In this document: piece after piece, positions 7,943 through 17,428 of the stretch
How positions within the stretch are numbered: the stretch's first letter is position 1
Layout: the number at the start of each line of letters is the position of its first letter
NCBI RefSeq assembly: GCF_003688995.1
Contig: NZ_PENI01000004.1
Span: forward strand, 248,001 to 312,000
DNA: 64,000 bases
Source: Streptomyces shenzhenensis
Lineage (GTDB): Bacteria > Actinomycetota > Actinomycetes > Streptomycetales > Streptomycetaceae
Direction: 5' to 3'
Translations under genes and position numbers: made by a program
The notes under the pieces: generated by a model
Databases searched by the model: none
What the model was told of the DNA's origin: nothing
What the model saw: only the letters and a program-made list of their open reading frames with translations

Positions 7943-9199
7943 TCAGAACCCGTGCGGCAGCCACGGCGCGACCGGCGAGCCGAACGCAACCGACGCCTCC
8001 GTCAGCGCACCCTGCCGCAGCTCCCGCACCCGCCCGCCCGCCGCCAGCGACGTCAGCGGCACACCGCCCAGATACGCGGCCCCCAACTCCCGCACCGACA
8101 GCGCCAGCTCGGCCGGCTCCTCGGTGCGCGCGCACGACGCGCCCTTCGCGTCCCCGGTCAGCCGCCAACGCCCGGCGTTCCAGGGGCAGAAGTCGTCCTC
8201 GACCGCGAACACGACGTCCACCGGCGCCTGGTACGTCCGCGCCTCCAGCGCCGCCCCCACGTCCACCAGCCGCACATACAGCGAGTCCCGCAGCGTCACC
8301 CGGCAGCGGCGGATGTCCGACACCAGGTGCTGCCACGCCTCGTCCACCGGGCGCCCCCGCGTGTGCAGCGTCGAGGTCAGGTCGATGTCGAACAGGAACC
8401 GCCACACCGCCGCGCCCGCCGCCGGGTCCAGCGCCTCCAGGTCCGTCAGCAGCACGCTGCCCTTGGGCCCGGCCTGGTCCCAGTCCGGCCTGACCCGGAA
8501 CCGCGCGTAACCGACCAGGTCCCCGTCCCGTTCGGCCACCACGCACTGCAGCGGCGAGGCGCCGTTGCGTTCGCTCTCCGGGTCGAGCAGCGCCACCCGC
8601 TCCCAGCGCGGCAGCCGCGCCACCATCCCGGGGCGCAGCGGCACCTGCCGGGCGTACAGCGCCTCGCACGCGTCGAGCACGTCGGCCGGCGCGGCATACC
8701 TCAGCCGTACGTCATCGGTGCCGGGCGGCACCGCGAGCCGCACCCGGCTCGTGTCGATCTCCGCGGTGGCCTGGAACGTCGCCGCGCCGTACCCGAACCG
8801 TCCGTAGATGTCCGGCTCCGACGCCGTCAGCACCGCCAGCGGCCGGCCCCAGGACCGTACGTCGTCCAGCTGCCGCCGCATCATCGACGTGAGCACCCCG
8901 CGCCGCCGGTGGGTGGCGGCCACGCCGACCATGGTGATGCCCGCGGCCCGCACCGGCGCCCCGCCGGGCACGGTCAGCCGGAAGTCGAACGCCCCGGCCG
9001 TGCCCACGCACGCGGCACCGTCCCAGGCGCCGATGGTGCGCTCCGGCTCGATCAGCTCCAGAGACAGCTGACGCTCCTCGGCCGCTTCGGACACGCCGCC
9101 GAAGGCGCGGACCAAGGTGTCGTACCAGCCGTCCAGCTCGTCGCGTCGCGCCGCCCGCAGCTCGATCCCGCGGTCGTTCCGTGCAAGGTCAGTTGCCAT
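7943..9199 (-). CDS. Eis-like GNAT N-acetyltransferase
   Basis: A 418-residue protein with Eis (enhanced intracellular survival) architecture: an N-terminal GNAT domain with the acetyl-CoA pyrophosphate loop VGVAATHRRRGVLTSMM, a second GNAT-like domain, and a C-terminal sterol-carrier-like region. The chain ends in PHGF. In Eis the terminal Phe carboxylate lies in the active site, so an intact end supports activity. Known Eis enzymes acetylate amines, including aminoglycosides, at several positions; the natural substrate here is unknown. The ATG at 9199 begins MATDLARNDRGIELR. Cytoplasmic, transcribed alone. Confidence 0.9.
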   Translation of the reverse strand: MATDLARNDRGIELRAARRDELDGWYDTLVRAFGGVSEAAEERQLSLELIEPERTIGAWDGAACVGTAGAFDFRLTVPGGAPVRAAGITMVGVAATHRRRGVLTSMMRRQLDDVRSWGRPLAVLTASEPDIYGRFGYGAATFQATAEIDTSRVRLAVPPGTDDVRLRYAAPADVLDACEALYARQVPLRPGMVARLPRWERVALLDPESERNGASPLQCVVAERDGDLVGYARFRVRPDWDQAGPKGSVLLTDLEALDPAAGAAVWRFLFDIDLTSTLHTRGRPVDEAWQHLVSDIRRCRVTLRDSLYVRLVDVGAALEARTYQAPVDVVFAVEDDFCPWNAGRWRLTGDAKGASCARTEEPAELALSVRELGAAYLGGVPLTSLAAGGRVRELRQGALTEASVAFGSPVAPWLPHGF

Positions 9200-9361
9200 G
9201 GACCATGCGTATCAGGGCATTGGGGGATGAGCGAATGAATTTCCCCCAGGCGGCAGCGGGACGGCGTTCCGTGAAGTTCACTGTGAAGTTGGGCCTCGGA
9301 CGGGGGACAACTGGAACCTCCCGTGCCAAGGGGCCGGTCCGATCGATAGGGTCCCGAACTA

Positions 9362-10522
9362 ATGGCAGCAGGAAGAGAGCGGCGCGGGAAGGCCGAGACC
9401 TTCACGGCCCGGTGGCGGATGCAGTGGCACCGGGCCCGCGTCGGCCTGCGCCGAAGCGCCGTCGACTACTTCCGCGGCAACGGCTCGGACTGGATCGCGC
9501 TGGCCGGACTCCTGCTGACCGTCCCGGTGCTCACGGCCATGAGCCTCGCCAACTCGGTGTGGTTCTCCCCGGCCGCCCTGGTGCTCCCGATCGTCGTGGG
9601 CGGGCTGCTGCTGCGCCCGGCGAGCCTGCTCGGGCTGTACGCGGCGGCGGCCACGGCGCTGATCGTGGAGTCGGTACGACTCGGGCCGTACACCGAAGGC
9701 CCGTCCCGGGTCACCCCCGGCGTGGTCCTCGTGGTCGCGGCCTGCGGCTTCTTCGGGCTGCTCACCGCCCAGTTCCGCAGCCGGGTGGGGGTGCCCTGGC
9801 GGCGCGGCGGCACGATGCTGTTCGACCTGCGCGAGCGGATCCGGGTGCAGAGCAAGCTGCCGAAGCTGCCGCAGGGCTGGCACCGGGAGATGGCGCTGCG
9901 GCCCGCCGGCGGGCAGTCGTTCTCCGGCGACTTCGTGGTCGCGGCCCGCACGAACGGCGGGCGCACCCTGGAGGTCGTGCTCACGGACGTGTCCGGCAAG
10001 GGCATGGACGCGGGGTCGCGGGCGCTGCTGCTGTCCGGCGCGTTCGGCGGCCTGCTGGGCTCGCTGCCCCCGCACGCCTTCCTCCCGGCCGCCAACGGCT
10101 ATCTGCTCCGCCAGGACTGGGACGAGGGCTTCGCCACCTCGATCCATCTCGTCCTGGACCTCGACTCCGGGGACTACGAGTTGTACACGGCCGGCCATCC
10201 GCCGGGCCTGCAGCTCAGCGCGGGCAGCGGGCGCTGGGAGGAGAAGGCCGCCGAGGGCCCGCTGCTCGGCGTGTACGACGGCGCCCAGTTCGACCCCACG
10301 AAGGGCTCACTCCGCCCCGGGGACGTCCTGATGCTGTTCACGGACGGTCTGGTGGAGACCTCCGACCGGGACATCGTCGAGGGCATGGACCGGCTCACCG
10401 GCGAGGCCGACCGCTATGTGGCAGGCGGCTTCCACGGAGCCGCCTGGCACCTCATCGAGGCGGTGGCCAAGGACGTAAACGACGACCGAGCCCTCCTACT
10501 GATCAGCAGAGAGGCCTCGTGA
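9362..10522 (+). CDS. Membrane-anchored PP2C/SpoIIE-type serine phosphatase
   Basis: A 386-residue protein. Residues about 1-40 are basic and cytoplasmic. About 45-140 form several membrane helices. The remainder is a SpoIIE/RsbU-like phosphatase domain with the metal-binding motifs GQSFSGDFV, VLTDVSGKGMDAG, LYTAGHPPG and LFTDGLVET. The likely role is dephosphorylation of an anti-anti-sigma factor or similar regulator. No partner kinase or antagonist gene lies alongside. The ATG at 9362 is preceded at 9347-9352 by a TAGGGT -10-like hexamer, so the mRNA is probably leaderless or nearly so. Confidence 0.9.
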   Translation: MAAGRERRGKAETFTARWRMQWHRARVGLRRSAVDYFRGNGSDWIALAGLLLTVPVLTAMSLANSVWFSPAALVLPIVVGGLLLRPASLLGLYAAAATALIVESVRLGPYTEGPSRVTPGVVLVVAACGFFGLLTAQFRSRVGVPWRRGGTMLFDLRERIRVQSKLPKLPQGWHREMALRPAGGQSFSGDFVVAARTNGGRTLEVVLTDVSGKGMDAGSRALLLSGAFGGLLGSLPPHAFLPAANGYLLRQDWDEGFATSIHLVLDLDSGDYELYTAGHPPGLQLSAGSGRWEEKAAEGPLLGVYDGAQFDPTKGSLRPGDVLMLFTDGLVETSDRDIVEGMDRLTGEADRYVAGGFHGAAWHLIEAVAKDVNDDRALLLISREAS

Positions 10523-10539
10523 GCGGCTCCGCCAGCGAC

Positions 10540-10650
10540 AACGCCCCTTTAAGGGGCGCGGGGCTGTATCGATGTGCGGCTCCGCCGCGTGGGCGCGATC
10601 AACCACAACGAACCCGCAGCCGCCGACGAAGCCAAGCCGCACATCCGTAG
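10540..10650. repeat. Copy of the dispersed Streptomyces GGGGCGCGGGG intergenic element
   Basis: Between two convergent genes lies CCCTTTAAGGGGCGCGGGG followed by GCGCGATCAACCACAACGAA and CCCGCAGCC. The same word order (hairpin, GCGCGGGG, GCGCGA-CAA/CCA, ACCCGCA) recurs at 15.2-15.7 kb and at 22.64 kb. This is a non-coding repeat family commonly seen between convergent Streptomyces genes, perhaps acting as a transcript end. Confidence 0.6.
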
Positions 10651-10701
10651 GCGCACGACAACGCACCCGCACGCCACATTCCCCGCCCCACACCAGCGAA
10701 G

Positions 10702-11862
10702 CTACACAGGGAGCTTGGCCCGCTCCCGCTCCCGCACCCCACCACCGGCACCCCGCGCCGCTTCCCGCCGAAACGCCCACTCCAACCTAGGCTCCACCGC
10801 GAAGCGGAACACCCGCTGCACAGGCCGGGTGCACAGCAGCGTGACGGCGCCCCCCGCAAGCAAGCTCACCAGGATCTCGCCGAACGGCCCATGCAACCAG
10901 CCATGGTCGAACCAGCCCTGGTAGTCGGCGAACTTCACCACAAAACCATGCAGCAGATACCCGTACAACGTGCCCGCACCGAACGCGGTGAACCACGTCT
11001 TCCGGCGCGGCACCAACGCGAAGAAGCACGCGGTCAGCAGCAGCGAGCAGCCGAACAGGACGAGCACCATGAGCGGACCGCACCACCACGGCACACCGAG
11101 TTCCTGCGCCGAGTCCCGGTGGTAGAACCACGCGGCCTGCATCCGCGGCACCGCCCACCAGCCGAAGACGAGCGCCGCCGCGAACACCGGTACCGCGGCG
11201 ATCCGCACCCAACGGCGCCGCACGAGCTGGAAGTGCTCCGGCTTCATGCACAGGCCGAGCACGAAGTACGGCAGGAACTGCAGGACGCGCTGCAGATCGA
11301 GGTCGTCGCCGATGCTCGGCGAGACGGTCGCCAGCATCGCGATGCCGAACGCCACCGGCAACGGCCAGCGGATCGCCTTCCAGATCGGCGTCGTCAGCCG
11401 CCAGATGAACAGCGCGCACAGGAACCAGGTGAGATACCAGGGATCGAGGAGGCTGATCTCCTGGTCGGGGGAGTGATCGACGTACCGCTTGAAGAGCGGG
11501 TACGCCGTCTCGAAGACGATGTACGGCACGGCGACACCGGTGACGAGGCGCCTGAGCCGGTCCGGGCGCATGTCGAAACTGCGCGAGAAGAAGCCGGAGA
11601 TGATGATGAACGCCGGCATGTGGAAGGCGTACACGACCATGTACGCGCCCTGGAGCACACGGCTGTCGCCCTTCAACGGCTCCCACGCGTGTCCGATGGC
11701 CACGAGGACGATCGCCAGGTACTTGGCGTTGTCGAAGAAGGCGTCGCGCTGCTTGCCCGGTCTTGCCTCCGGGCTGCGCGCGTCGGGCACTCCGTTCCGC
11801 GGCGACTGTGCCGGGGGGAGCGACCTTCGGTTCGGGCCGGGGGACGAGGCGGCATCAAACAT
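10702..11862 (-). CDS. Acyltransferase family 3 membrane protein
   Basis: An integral membrane O-acyltransferase-like protein of about 386 residues. After a polar Pro-rich N-terminus it shows RDAFFDNAKYLAIVLVAIGH, in which the H of the GH motif is the conserved catalytic His of the OafA/WcaK-like family. About ten hydrophobic segments follow, including FHMPAFIIISGFF, a family hallmark. The C-terminus is basic. Such proteins transfer acyl groups to sugars, lipids or antibiotics at the membrane; the substrate here is unknown. I favour the ATG at 11862, which has AGGG about 10 bases upstream, over the GTG at 11871. It is convergent with the PP2C phosphatase gene. Confidence 0.85.
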   Translation of the reverse strand: MFDAASSPGPNRRSLPPAQSPRNGVPDARSPEARPGKQRDAFFDNAKYLAIVLVAIGHAWEPLKGDSRVLQGAYMVVYAFHMPAFIIISGFFSRSFDMRPDRLRRLVTGVAVPYIVFETAYPLFKRYVDHSPDQEISLLDPWYLTWFLCALFIWRLTTPIWKAIRWPLPVAFGIAMLATVSPSIGDDLDLQRVLQFLPYFVLGLCMKPEHFQLVRRRWVRIAAVPVFAAALVFGWWAVPRMQAAWFYHRDSAQELGVPWWCGPLMVLVLFGCSLLLTACFFALVPRRKTWFTAFGAGTLYGYLLHGFVVKFADYQGWFDHGWLHGPFGEILVSLLAGGAVTLLCTRPVQRVFRFAVEPRLEWAFRREAARGAGGGVRERERAKLPV

Positions 11863-11871
11863 CTGAGGCAC

Positions 11872-12302
11872 CCTAGCGTTGTCCGCTGGTTTTCGTAAAA
11901 CTCCCCCGCGGTTTCCTGGTTAGGGCTTCGAGTACCCGCGGATTTACCGAACTCGCCGTTCCTGGGCGCGTGATGATGAGCACATTGTCGGTCGTAGATC
12001 GCCCTCAATGTACTGATTCATCCGGACTCATTGGTGCATAGCGCCGTCTCCGTGCCGATGGGTGGCGGCAATTCGAATTACCAGCGAACGTGATGTGTGG
12101 GCCGTGAAACGGCGTTCCGTAATTACCGGTCGATACCCGCGCGGGTGCGCCCTCGAATTACTGTACGGGCCGCGCTCAGGGACGGGGCCGTGGCCAACGA
12201 TGCGTCACGCGCCGCATAGCTCGGCCGGGTTGGTGGCACGATGGTTCTGGCGGGGGGTGCCGGGCAGCATCCCCGGGCCGGGAGAGCGGACCGACCGAGG
12301 GT
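11872..12302. other. Intergenic region with three AATTAC words
   Basis: This 430-bp divergent intergenic region holds no recognisable gene. It is less GC-rich than its surroundings. It carries three similar words at about 12075 (GAATTACC), 12120 (TAATTACC) and 12155 (GAATTACT), spaced 45 and 35 bp apart. These could be regulator sites for the small membrane protein gene at 12303 or the acyltransferase gene. No tRNA or hairpin terminator was seen. Confidence 0.4.
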
Positions 12303-12506
12303 GTGATCAGTGTGGCCATTTCACTGTCCGTGGTGCTGATGTTGGCGATCGTCCTTGTGGTGTTGATCCGAGGGGGGAGCATCAAGCCCGGTCCCGCCGT
12401 CGTCGCCATCCTCTTCGGCTTCTTCCTGGCCTCGACCGGCATGGCCCCGTCCATCCAGCGCTTCCTCGACTCGATAGCCGAGACGATCAACTCGATCAGC
12501 TTCTGA
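12303..12506 (+). CDS. Small membrane protein, function unknown
   Basis: A 67-residue protein, or 64 if the second GTG at 12312 is used (GAGGG at 12297-12301 suits either start). It has two hydrophobic segments: AISLSVVLMLAIVLVVLI, then PAVVAILFGFFLASTGMAP. These are separated by RGGSIKPG, and a short amphipathic tail follows. I have an impression of similar short proteins near tig in other streptomycetes, but no function is known to me. The compact, motif-like sequence and the translation signal argue for a real gene. Confidence 0.7.
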   Translation: MISVAISLSVVLMLAIVLVVLIRGGSIKPGPAVVAILFGFFLASTGMAPSIQRFLDSIAETINSISF

Positions 12507-12608
12507 GCGGGGCCGCTTCGCGCGGACCGGCGACGGGGGACGGCCAACGGCACCAAGGCGATCACCTACGGCTGCCTCGGCCGTCTCGGCTCCCCGGAAC
12601 AGGGCGGC

Positions 12609-13142
12609 TCAGGGCGCCGCGGCGGCGGAAGGGGCGCTGCAACCACCCACCCCTCGGAACGCCAGCCCCTCGAACGGCTCGGCTCCGCCCTGCTGTTCGG
12701 CCGCTGGCCCGAAGGAGACGCTCTTCTCCGAGACCGTTCCGGCGACCAAGGTCAGCATCCACCCGTCCTTCTCCAGTCTCCAGCCGTCGGCGGCAGCCGA
12801 CGAGCGCTGCCTCGTCTCGCGCCAGCCGCGGTCCTCCAGTCCGGCGACGACCTTGGTGACGGCCTTCGGATCCGGCTTGGTGCCGGCTCGGACGACGGCG
12901 CCCACCTCGCAGGTACTGAGCAGCGCCTCCGCGGCGACGAAGCGCGGTGACCCGAAGCCCCCGGCGGCGACGGCCGCCCGGATGTCGCCCCGCACCGCGT
13001 CAGGGGTCACCGTGGCCTGGTCCGCCGCCACGGCCGAGCGGCCCCCGCCCTTTGCTTCCGCGCCTGAGCGTTCTTCGCCACCGCAAGCTGTCAGCGCCAC
13101 GGCGGCCACGATCACCGCTGCGGCCGTCCCCACCCTGCGCAT
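12609..13142 (-). CDS. Putative lipoprotein, function unknown
   Basis: A 177-residue exported protein. The ATG at 13142 follows a GGGAGA ribosome site. Residues start MRRVGTAAAVIVAAVALTAC, a lipoprotein signal peptide ending in the lipobox LTAC, so the mature protein should be lipid-anchored outside the membrane. The mature part is Ala/Gly-rich at first, then has a compact domain with two Cys residues (STCEVGAV and GGCSAP near the end) that could form a disulfide. No catalytic motif was recognised. An upstream in-frame GTG (13166) is less likely because it would precede the basic n-region. Confidence 0.8.
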   Translation of the reverse strand: MRRVGTAAAVIVAAVALTACGGEERSGAEAKGGGRSAVAADQATVTPDAVRGDIRAAVAAGGFGSPRFVAAEALLSTCEVGAVVRAGTKPDPKAVTKVVAGLEDRGWRETRQRSSAAADGWRLEKDGWMLTLVAGTVSEKSVSFGPAAEQQGGAEPFEGLAFRGVGGCSAPSAAAAP

Positions 13143-13201
13143 TTCTCTCCCCACCCCTTGGATCACCCAGGCAGGGGCGGAGCTTCGGCCCCCGCAAACG
13201 A

Positions 13202-13242
13202 TCAGGGCCAGATCGGGGATTGACCCTCTGACCTGGCCCTGA
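13202..13242 (-). terminator. Hairpin downstream of tRNA-Gly
   Basis: TCAGGGCCAG at 13202-13211 pairs with CTGGCCCTGA at 13233-13242. It is the first strong hairpin after the 3' end of the minus-strand tRNA gene, and lies just upstream of the lipoprotein gene. Confidence 0.65.
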
Positions 13243-13250
13243 GCCGTGAG

Positions 13251-13321
13251 AGCGGGCGACGGGAATCGAACCCGCGTAGCTAGTTTGGAAGACTAGGGCT
13301 CTACCATTGAGCTACGCCCGC
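13251..13321 (-). tRNA. tRNA-Gly (anticodon TCC)
   Basis: The minus strand folds as a tRNA. Acceptor GCGGGCG pairs with CGCCCGC; the D-arm contains GCTCAATGGTAGAGC; the anticodon loop holds CTTCCAA with anticodon TCC; the T-arm contains GGTTCGATTCC. CCA is not encoded. The discriminator is T. Confidence 0.95.
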
Positions 13322-13496
13322 AGCTGGTGTGCCGCTGGTCGGACGACCGCGGCACAGAAGGCATCGTAGCGGGTCACGCGCCGCGGAGGCCAACGCGTTG
13401 GTCTGCGTGTACGCCGCTGAGCATGCCGGGGGAGAGACGGCCGGTAAACGGGCCGACGTATCCCGTCCGGGCATGTACCCTACGTGTCGCACCAGA

Positions 13497-13573
13497 CGGG
13501 GTGTGGCGCAGCTTGGTAGCGCGTCCGCTTTGGGAGCGGAAGGCCGTGGGTTCAAATCCCGCCACCCCGACCA
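13497..13573 (+). tRNA. tRNA-Pro (anticodon TGG), CCA encoded
   Basis: Acceptor CGGGGTG pairs with CACCCCG, followed by discriminator A and an encoded CCA. The D-arm contains GCGCAGCTTGGTAGCGC; the anticodon stem TCCGC/GCGGA encloses the loop TTTGGGA (anticodon TGG); the T-arm contains GGGTTCAAATCCC. It lies about 180 bp upstream of tig in the same direction, an arrangement conserved in streptomycetes as far as I recall. Confidence 0.96.
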
Positions 13574-13753
13574 CCGACCGAGGGAACCCCTCGGGATCGC
13601 CTTTTGGGGCGCTGACCGGCTGCGGTTACTATGCAAGCTGCGCGCCCGTGTGTCCCGGCCCACTCGGCCTACGAACTCCTCCGGGCGGCGAAATCCGCCG
13701 GACCTCTCTGGCCCCGGCAGAACCCAAGATGTCAGCCACAAGGAGACCGAACC

Positions 13754-15118
13754 GTGAAGAGCGCCGTGGAGACCCTGAACCCGACCCGGGTTCGGCTCAC
13801 TGTCGAGGTGCCCTTCGAGGAGCTCAAGGACAGCCTCGACGCGGCGTACAAGAAGATCAACCAGCAGGTCACGGTGAAGGGCTTCCGTAAGGGCAAGATC
13901 CCGGCCCGCGTCATCGACCAGCGGTTCGGCCGTGGCGCCGTGCTGGAGGAGGCCGTCAACGACGCGCTCCCCAAGTTCTACACGGACGCGGTCAACGAGG
14001 CCGAGCTGAACCCGCTGGGCCAGCCCGAGGTCGACATCACGGAGCTGAAGGACGGCGAGACGCTGAACTTCACCGCCGAGGTCGACATCCGCCCGGCCGT
14101 GGAGATCCCGGACTACTCCGGCATCGAGGTCGAGGTCGACGCCATCGAGGTCACCGACGAGGACATCGACAAGTCGGTCGAGCAGCTCCGTGAGCGGTTC
14201 TCCTCCACCACCCCGGTCGAGCGCGCCGCCGAGGACGGTGACGTCGTCACCATCGACCTGGAGGCCAAGGTCGAGGGCGAGGTCCTGGAGGACGGGGTCG
14301 CGGAGGGCGTCTCCTACACCATCGGCTCCGGCGAGCTGCTCGACGGCATCGACGACGCCGTCAAGGGCCTGGAGGCCGGCGGCGAGGCCACCTTCACCTC
14401 CGAGCTGAAGGGCGGCTCCGCGGCGGGCAAGGAGGCCGAGGTCACCGTCAAGGTCACCCAGGTGGCCGCCCGGGAACTGCCCGCGCTGGACGACGACTTC
14501 GCGCAGCTCGCCTCCGAGTTCGACACGCTGGAGGAGCTGCGGGCCGACAGCCGCAAGCGCCTTGCGAACATGAAGCAGTACGACCAGGCCACGCAGGCGC
14601 AGGAGCGGGTGCTGGACAAGCTGCTGGAGCTGGTCGAGGTCCCGGTCCCCGAGAAGCTGCTCGAGGACGAGATCAACACCCGCAAGCACAACCTGGAGCA
14701 CCACCAGCTCGCCCAGATGGGTCTCACCCTCGACAAGTACCTGGAGCTCCAGGGCAAGACCGCCGAGGAGCTCGAGACCGAGACCCACGAGGCCGCGATC
14801 AAGGGCATCAAGACCCAGTTCGTCCTTGACGAGCTGGTCAAGGTGGAGAAGCTCAACGTCAACCAGGAGGAGCTGACCGAGCACCTCATGCGGCGTGCCG
14901 CCTCCTCCGGCATGTCCCCCGACCAGTTCGCCCAGGCCGTCGTCGAGGGCGGCCAGGTGCCGCTGCTGGTCGGCGAGGTCGCCCGCGGCAAGGCCCTGGC
15001 CGTCGTGGTCGAGGCCGCCACGGTGAAGGACACCAACGGCGAGATCGTCGACCTGGACGACGAGGACGAGGACGAGACGGAGCCGACCGAGGCCCCCGAG
15101 GAAAAGCCCGAGTCCTGA
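13754..15118 (+). CDS. tig: Trigger factor (ribosome-associated chaperone/prolyl isomerase)
   Basis: Binds the ribosome exit tunnel and helps nascent chains fold. The 454 residues have the standard three parts: the N-terminal ribosome-binding domain with signature GFRKGKIP (residues about 44-51), a central FKBP-type prolyl isomerase domain (about 155-245, [13 protein letters not shown]), and a long helical C-terminal chaperone domain. An acidic Glu/Asp tail follows ([19 protein letters not shown]), common in actinobacterial trigger factors. The GTG at 13754 has AGGAGA upstream. It precedes clpP1-clpP2-clpX, as in many bacteria, but a strong terminator separates them. Confidence 0.96.
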   Translation: MKSAVETLNPTRVRLTVEVPFEELKDSLDAAYKKINQQVTVKGFRKGKIPARVIDQRFGRGAVLEEAVNDALPKFYTDAVNEAELNPLGQPEVDITELKDGETLNFTAEVDIRPAVEIPDYSGIEVEVDAIEVTDEDIDKSVEQLRERFSSTTPVERAAEDGDVVTIDLEAKVEGEVLEDGVAEGVSYTIGSGELLDGIDDAVKGLEAGGEATFTSELKGGSAAGKEAEVTVKVTQVAARELPALDDDFAQLASEFDTLEELRADSRKRLANMKQYDQATQAQERVLDKLLELVEVPVPEKLLEDEINTRKHNLEHHQLAQMGLTLDKYLELQGKTAEELETETHEAAIKGIKTQFVLDELVKVEKLNVNQEELTEHLMRRAASSGMSPDQFAQAVVEGGQVPLLVGEVARGKALAVVVEAATVKDTNGEIVDLDDEDEDETEPTEAPEEKPES

Positions 15119-15134
15119 CCCCACACAGACACAC

Positions 15135-15164
15135 AGGGGCCCCTGGGAACTCCCAGGGGCCCCT
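15135..15164 (+). terminator. Terminator of tig
   Basis: A perfect 14-bp stem (AGGGGCCCCTGGGA and its complement) with a 2-nt gap lies 17 bp after the tig stop codon. It has no T-run, as is usual in Streptomyces. Confidence 0.75.
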
Positions 15165-15182
15165 CCCATCCCAGCCGCCCCC

Positions 15183-15680
15183 CAAAGGGACGCGGGGAGC
15201 CCCCTACGGCCCCTCCCCGACCCGCCCGAGCGGCAGCCCACCCAGGGGCGCGGGGAACTGCGCGCTCAACCACACCCCACCCGCACAGGCCCCACTACGG
15301 CCGCTCCCCAAAGGGGCGCGAGGAACGGCGCGACAAGCCCCCACAGCCCCGCGCAGGCCCCCCGCGGCCCCCGGTCCCTCCCCGACCCGCCCGAGCGCCA
15401 GCCCACCCAGGGGCGCGGGGAACGGCGCGTTCAACCACGACGCACCCGCACAGGCCCCACTACGGCCGCCCCCCAAGGGGGCGCGGGGAACTGCGCGACA
15501 AGCCCCCACGGCCCCGCACAGGCCCCGCACGGCCCCTCCCACGGCGCTCGCCCCCAAAGCCCCCCGGCCCCTCCCCGACCCGCCTCAGCGGCAGCCCACC
15601 CAGGGGCGCGGGGAACGGCGCGCTCAACCACAACCCACCCGCACAGCCCCACCACGGCCGCCCCCCAAAGCCCCCCGCAG
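15183..15680. repeat. Cluster of dispersed GGGGCGCGGGGAACGGCGCG elements
   Basis: The roughly 0.5 kb between tig and the clpP1 promoter is non-coding and built from about six copies of one element. The core is AGGGGCGCGGGGAACKGCGCG (K = G or T) followed by CTCAACCACAACCCACCCGCA or ACAAGCCCCCACRGCCCCGC. Copies begin near 15183, 15242, 15315, 15408, 15475 and 15601. Between them are recurring CCCCTCCCCGACCCGCC and GCAGCCCACCC words. Related single copies lie at 10.54 and 22.64 kb. Long open frames across it on both strands are a by-product of GC composition. Confidence 0.75.
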
Positions 15681-15696
15681 GGACCTTCACCGGCTA

Positions 15697-15710
15697 CGCC
15701 CCCGGCGAAC
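15697..15710. promoter_or_regulatory. ClgR box upstream of clpP1
   Basis: The plus strand reads CGC, five bases, GCGAAC, which on the minus strand is GTTCGC-N5-GCG. This is the motif described for ClgR (PopR), the activator of clpP1P2 and other protease genes in Streptomyces. It lies about 155 bp upstream of the clpP1 start. A TAGGGT sequence near 15749 may be the -10 element. Confidence 0.65.
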
Positions 15711-15865
15711 ACCCCCTTCCGCGGGATTCCCCGAAGGGACCCGCGCGTTAGGGTCCATGAATACGAGGGCAGAGGAGTCTCCCGAAGCCCCCGGCAGGAT
15801 TACGCAGGATTACGCAGGAACACGTAAGACGGCCCGGCGCCGTCGTAAGACGAGCAGGTGGATAC

Positions 15866-16483
<618 letters not shown>

Positions 16484-16550
16484 CCGGCCCGGCCACGCCA
16501 CGCACCGCCGAGACTCCAGCCCCCAGAACGCCACCAGGACGGTGAACCTC

Positions 16551-17216
16551 ATGAACAACTTCCCCGGCGCCGCCAGCGGCCAGTACGACGGGCCCCGGCC
16601 CGACAGCCGCTACGTCATCCCGCGCTTCGTGGAGCGCACCTCCCAGGGCATCCGCGAGTACGACCCGTACGCGAAGCTCTTCGAGGAGCGCGTGATCTTC
16701 CTCGGCGTCCAGATCGACGACGCCTCCGCCAACGACGTCATGGCGCAGCTGCTGTGCCTGGAGTCGATGGACCCCGACCGGGACATCTCGATCTACATCA
16801 ACAGCCCGGGCGGCGACATGACCGCCCTGACGGCGATCTACGACACGATGCAGTTCGTGAAGCCCGACATCCAGACGGTGTGCATGGGCCAGGCCGCCTC
16901 CGCGGCCGCCATCCTGCTCGCCGCCGGCACGCCGGGCAAGCGCATGGCGCTGCCGAACTCGCGCGTGCTGATCCACCAGCCCGCCGGCAGCACCGGCCGC
17001 GGCCAGCTCTCCGACCTGGAGATCATCGCCAACGAGTTCACGCGCATGCGCACGCAGCTGGAGGAGATGCTGGCCAAGCACTCCAACCGGCCGATCGAGC
17101 AGGTGCGCGAGGACATCGAGCGCGACAAGATCCTCACGGCGGAGGAGGCACTCCAGTACGGCCTGGTGGACCAGATCATCTCCACCCGCAAGATGAACAA
17201 CGAGAGCGTCCGCTGA
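16551..17216 (+). CDS. clpP2: ATP-dependent Clp protease proteolytic subunit ClpP2
   Basis: Second ClpP subunit, paired with ClpP1 in a mixed barrel. It has 221 residues from the ATG at 16551. A GTG at 16542 (adding MNL) is equally possible, because an AGGA ribosome site is closer to it. Catalytic Ser sits in [10 protein letters not shown], His in RVLIHQPAG, and Asp in [28 protein letters not shown] and YINSPGGDM are family signatures. The N-terminus is rich in polar residues ([14 protein letters not shown]), consistent with a processed propeptide. It follows clpP1; clpX begins 212 bp later behind its own leader. Confidence 0.95.
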   Translation: MNNFPGAASGQYDGPRPDSRYVIPRFVERTSQGIREYDPYAKLFEERVIFLGVQIDDASANDVMAQLLCLESMDPDRDISIYINSPGGDMTALTAIYDTMQFVKPDIQTVCMGQAASAAAILLAAGTPGKRMALPNSRVLIHQPAGSTGRGQLSDLEIIANEFTRMRTQLEEMLAKHSNRPIEQVREDIERDKILTAEEALQYGLVDQIISTRKMNNESVR

Positions 17217-17283
17217 TCCGGAGCATGGGTCTCCCCTGTGCGAAGAGCACGAAGAAGAGCACAAAGGGGACGTCCTTTCCCAC

Positions 17284-17321
17284 CCTTGGCGCGGTGCACG
17301 TCAAAGTGAACCGTGCCAAGG
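17284..17321. promoter_or_regulatory. Long inverted repeat between clpP2 and clpX
   Basis: Two 16-bp arms (17284-17299 and 17306-17321), matching at 14 of 16 positions, flank a 6-nt loop. Arm sequence CCTTGGCGCGGTGCAC. It follows the clpP2 stop by 67 bp and precedes clpX by about 107 bp. It could terminate or attenuate clpP1P2 transcription, or be an operator for clpX. It does not fit the CIRCE or HAIR heat-shock motifs. Confidence 0.5.
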
Positions 17322-17428
17322 GGGGCCCGAACGGGGGGCTCGGCAAGGTACCGTCGGACATAAGGCAGCACCAGGAGTCGCTGGACTCGTGACGTCCAGG
17401 CGTCTCCCAGGCGAAGGGGAAGCACACC

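Noticed and set aside
13301..15241. 646-codon minus-strand open frame opposite tig, with repeated Leu/Gly/Asp stretches
   Set aside because: It is the antisense of a clear trigger factor gene; GC-rich third positions keep this frame open. No ribosome site or family motif, and it runs through the tRNA-Pro gene.
15183..15680. CRISPR-like array
   Set aside because: Units vary in length and sequence, spacers are themselves repeated words, and no cas genes are near. It is a dispersed intergenic repeat family.
17284..17321. CIRCE or HAIR heat-shock operator before clpX
   Set aside because: Arm sequences do not contain TTAGCACTC/GAGTGCTAA or CTTGAGT/ACTCAAG.
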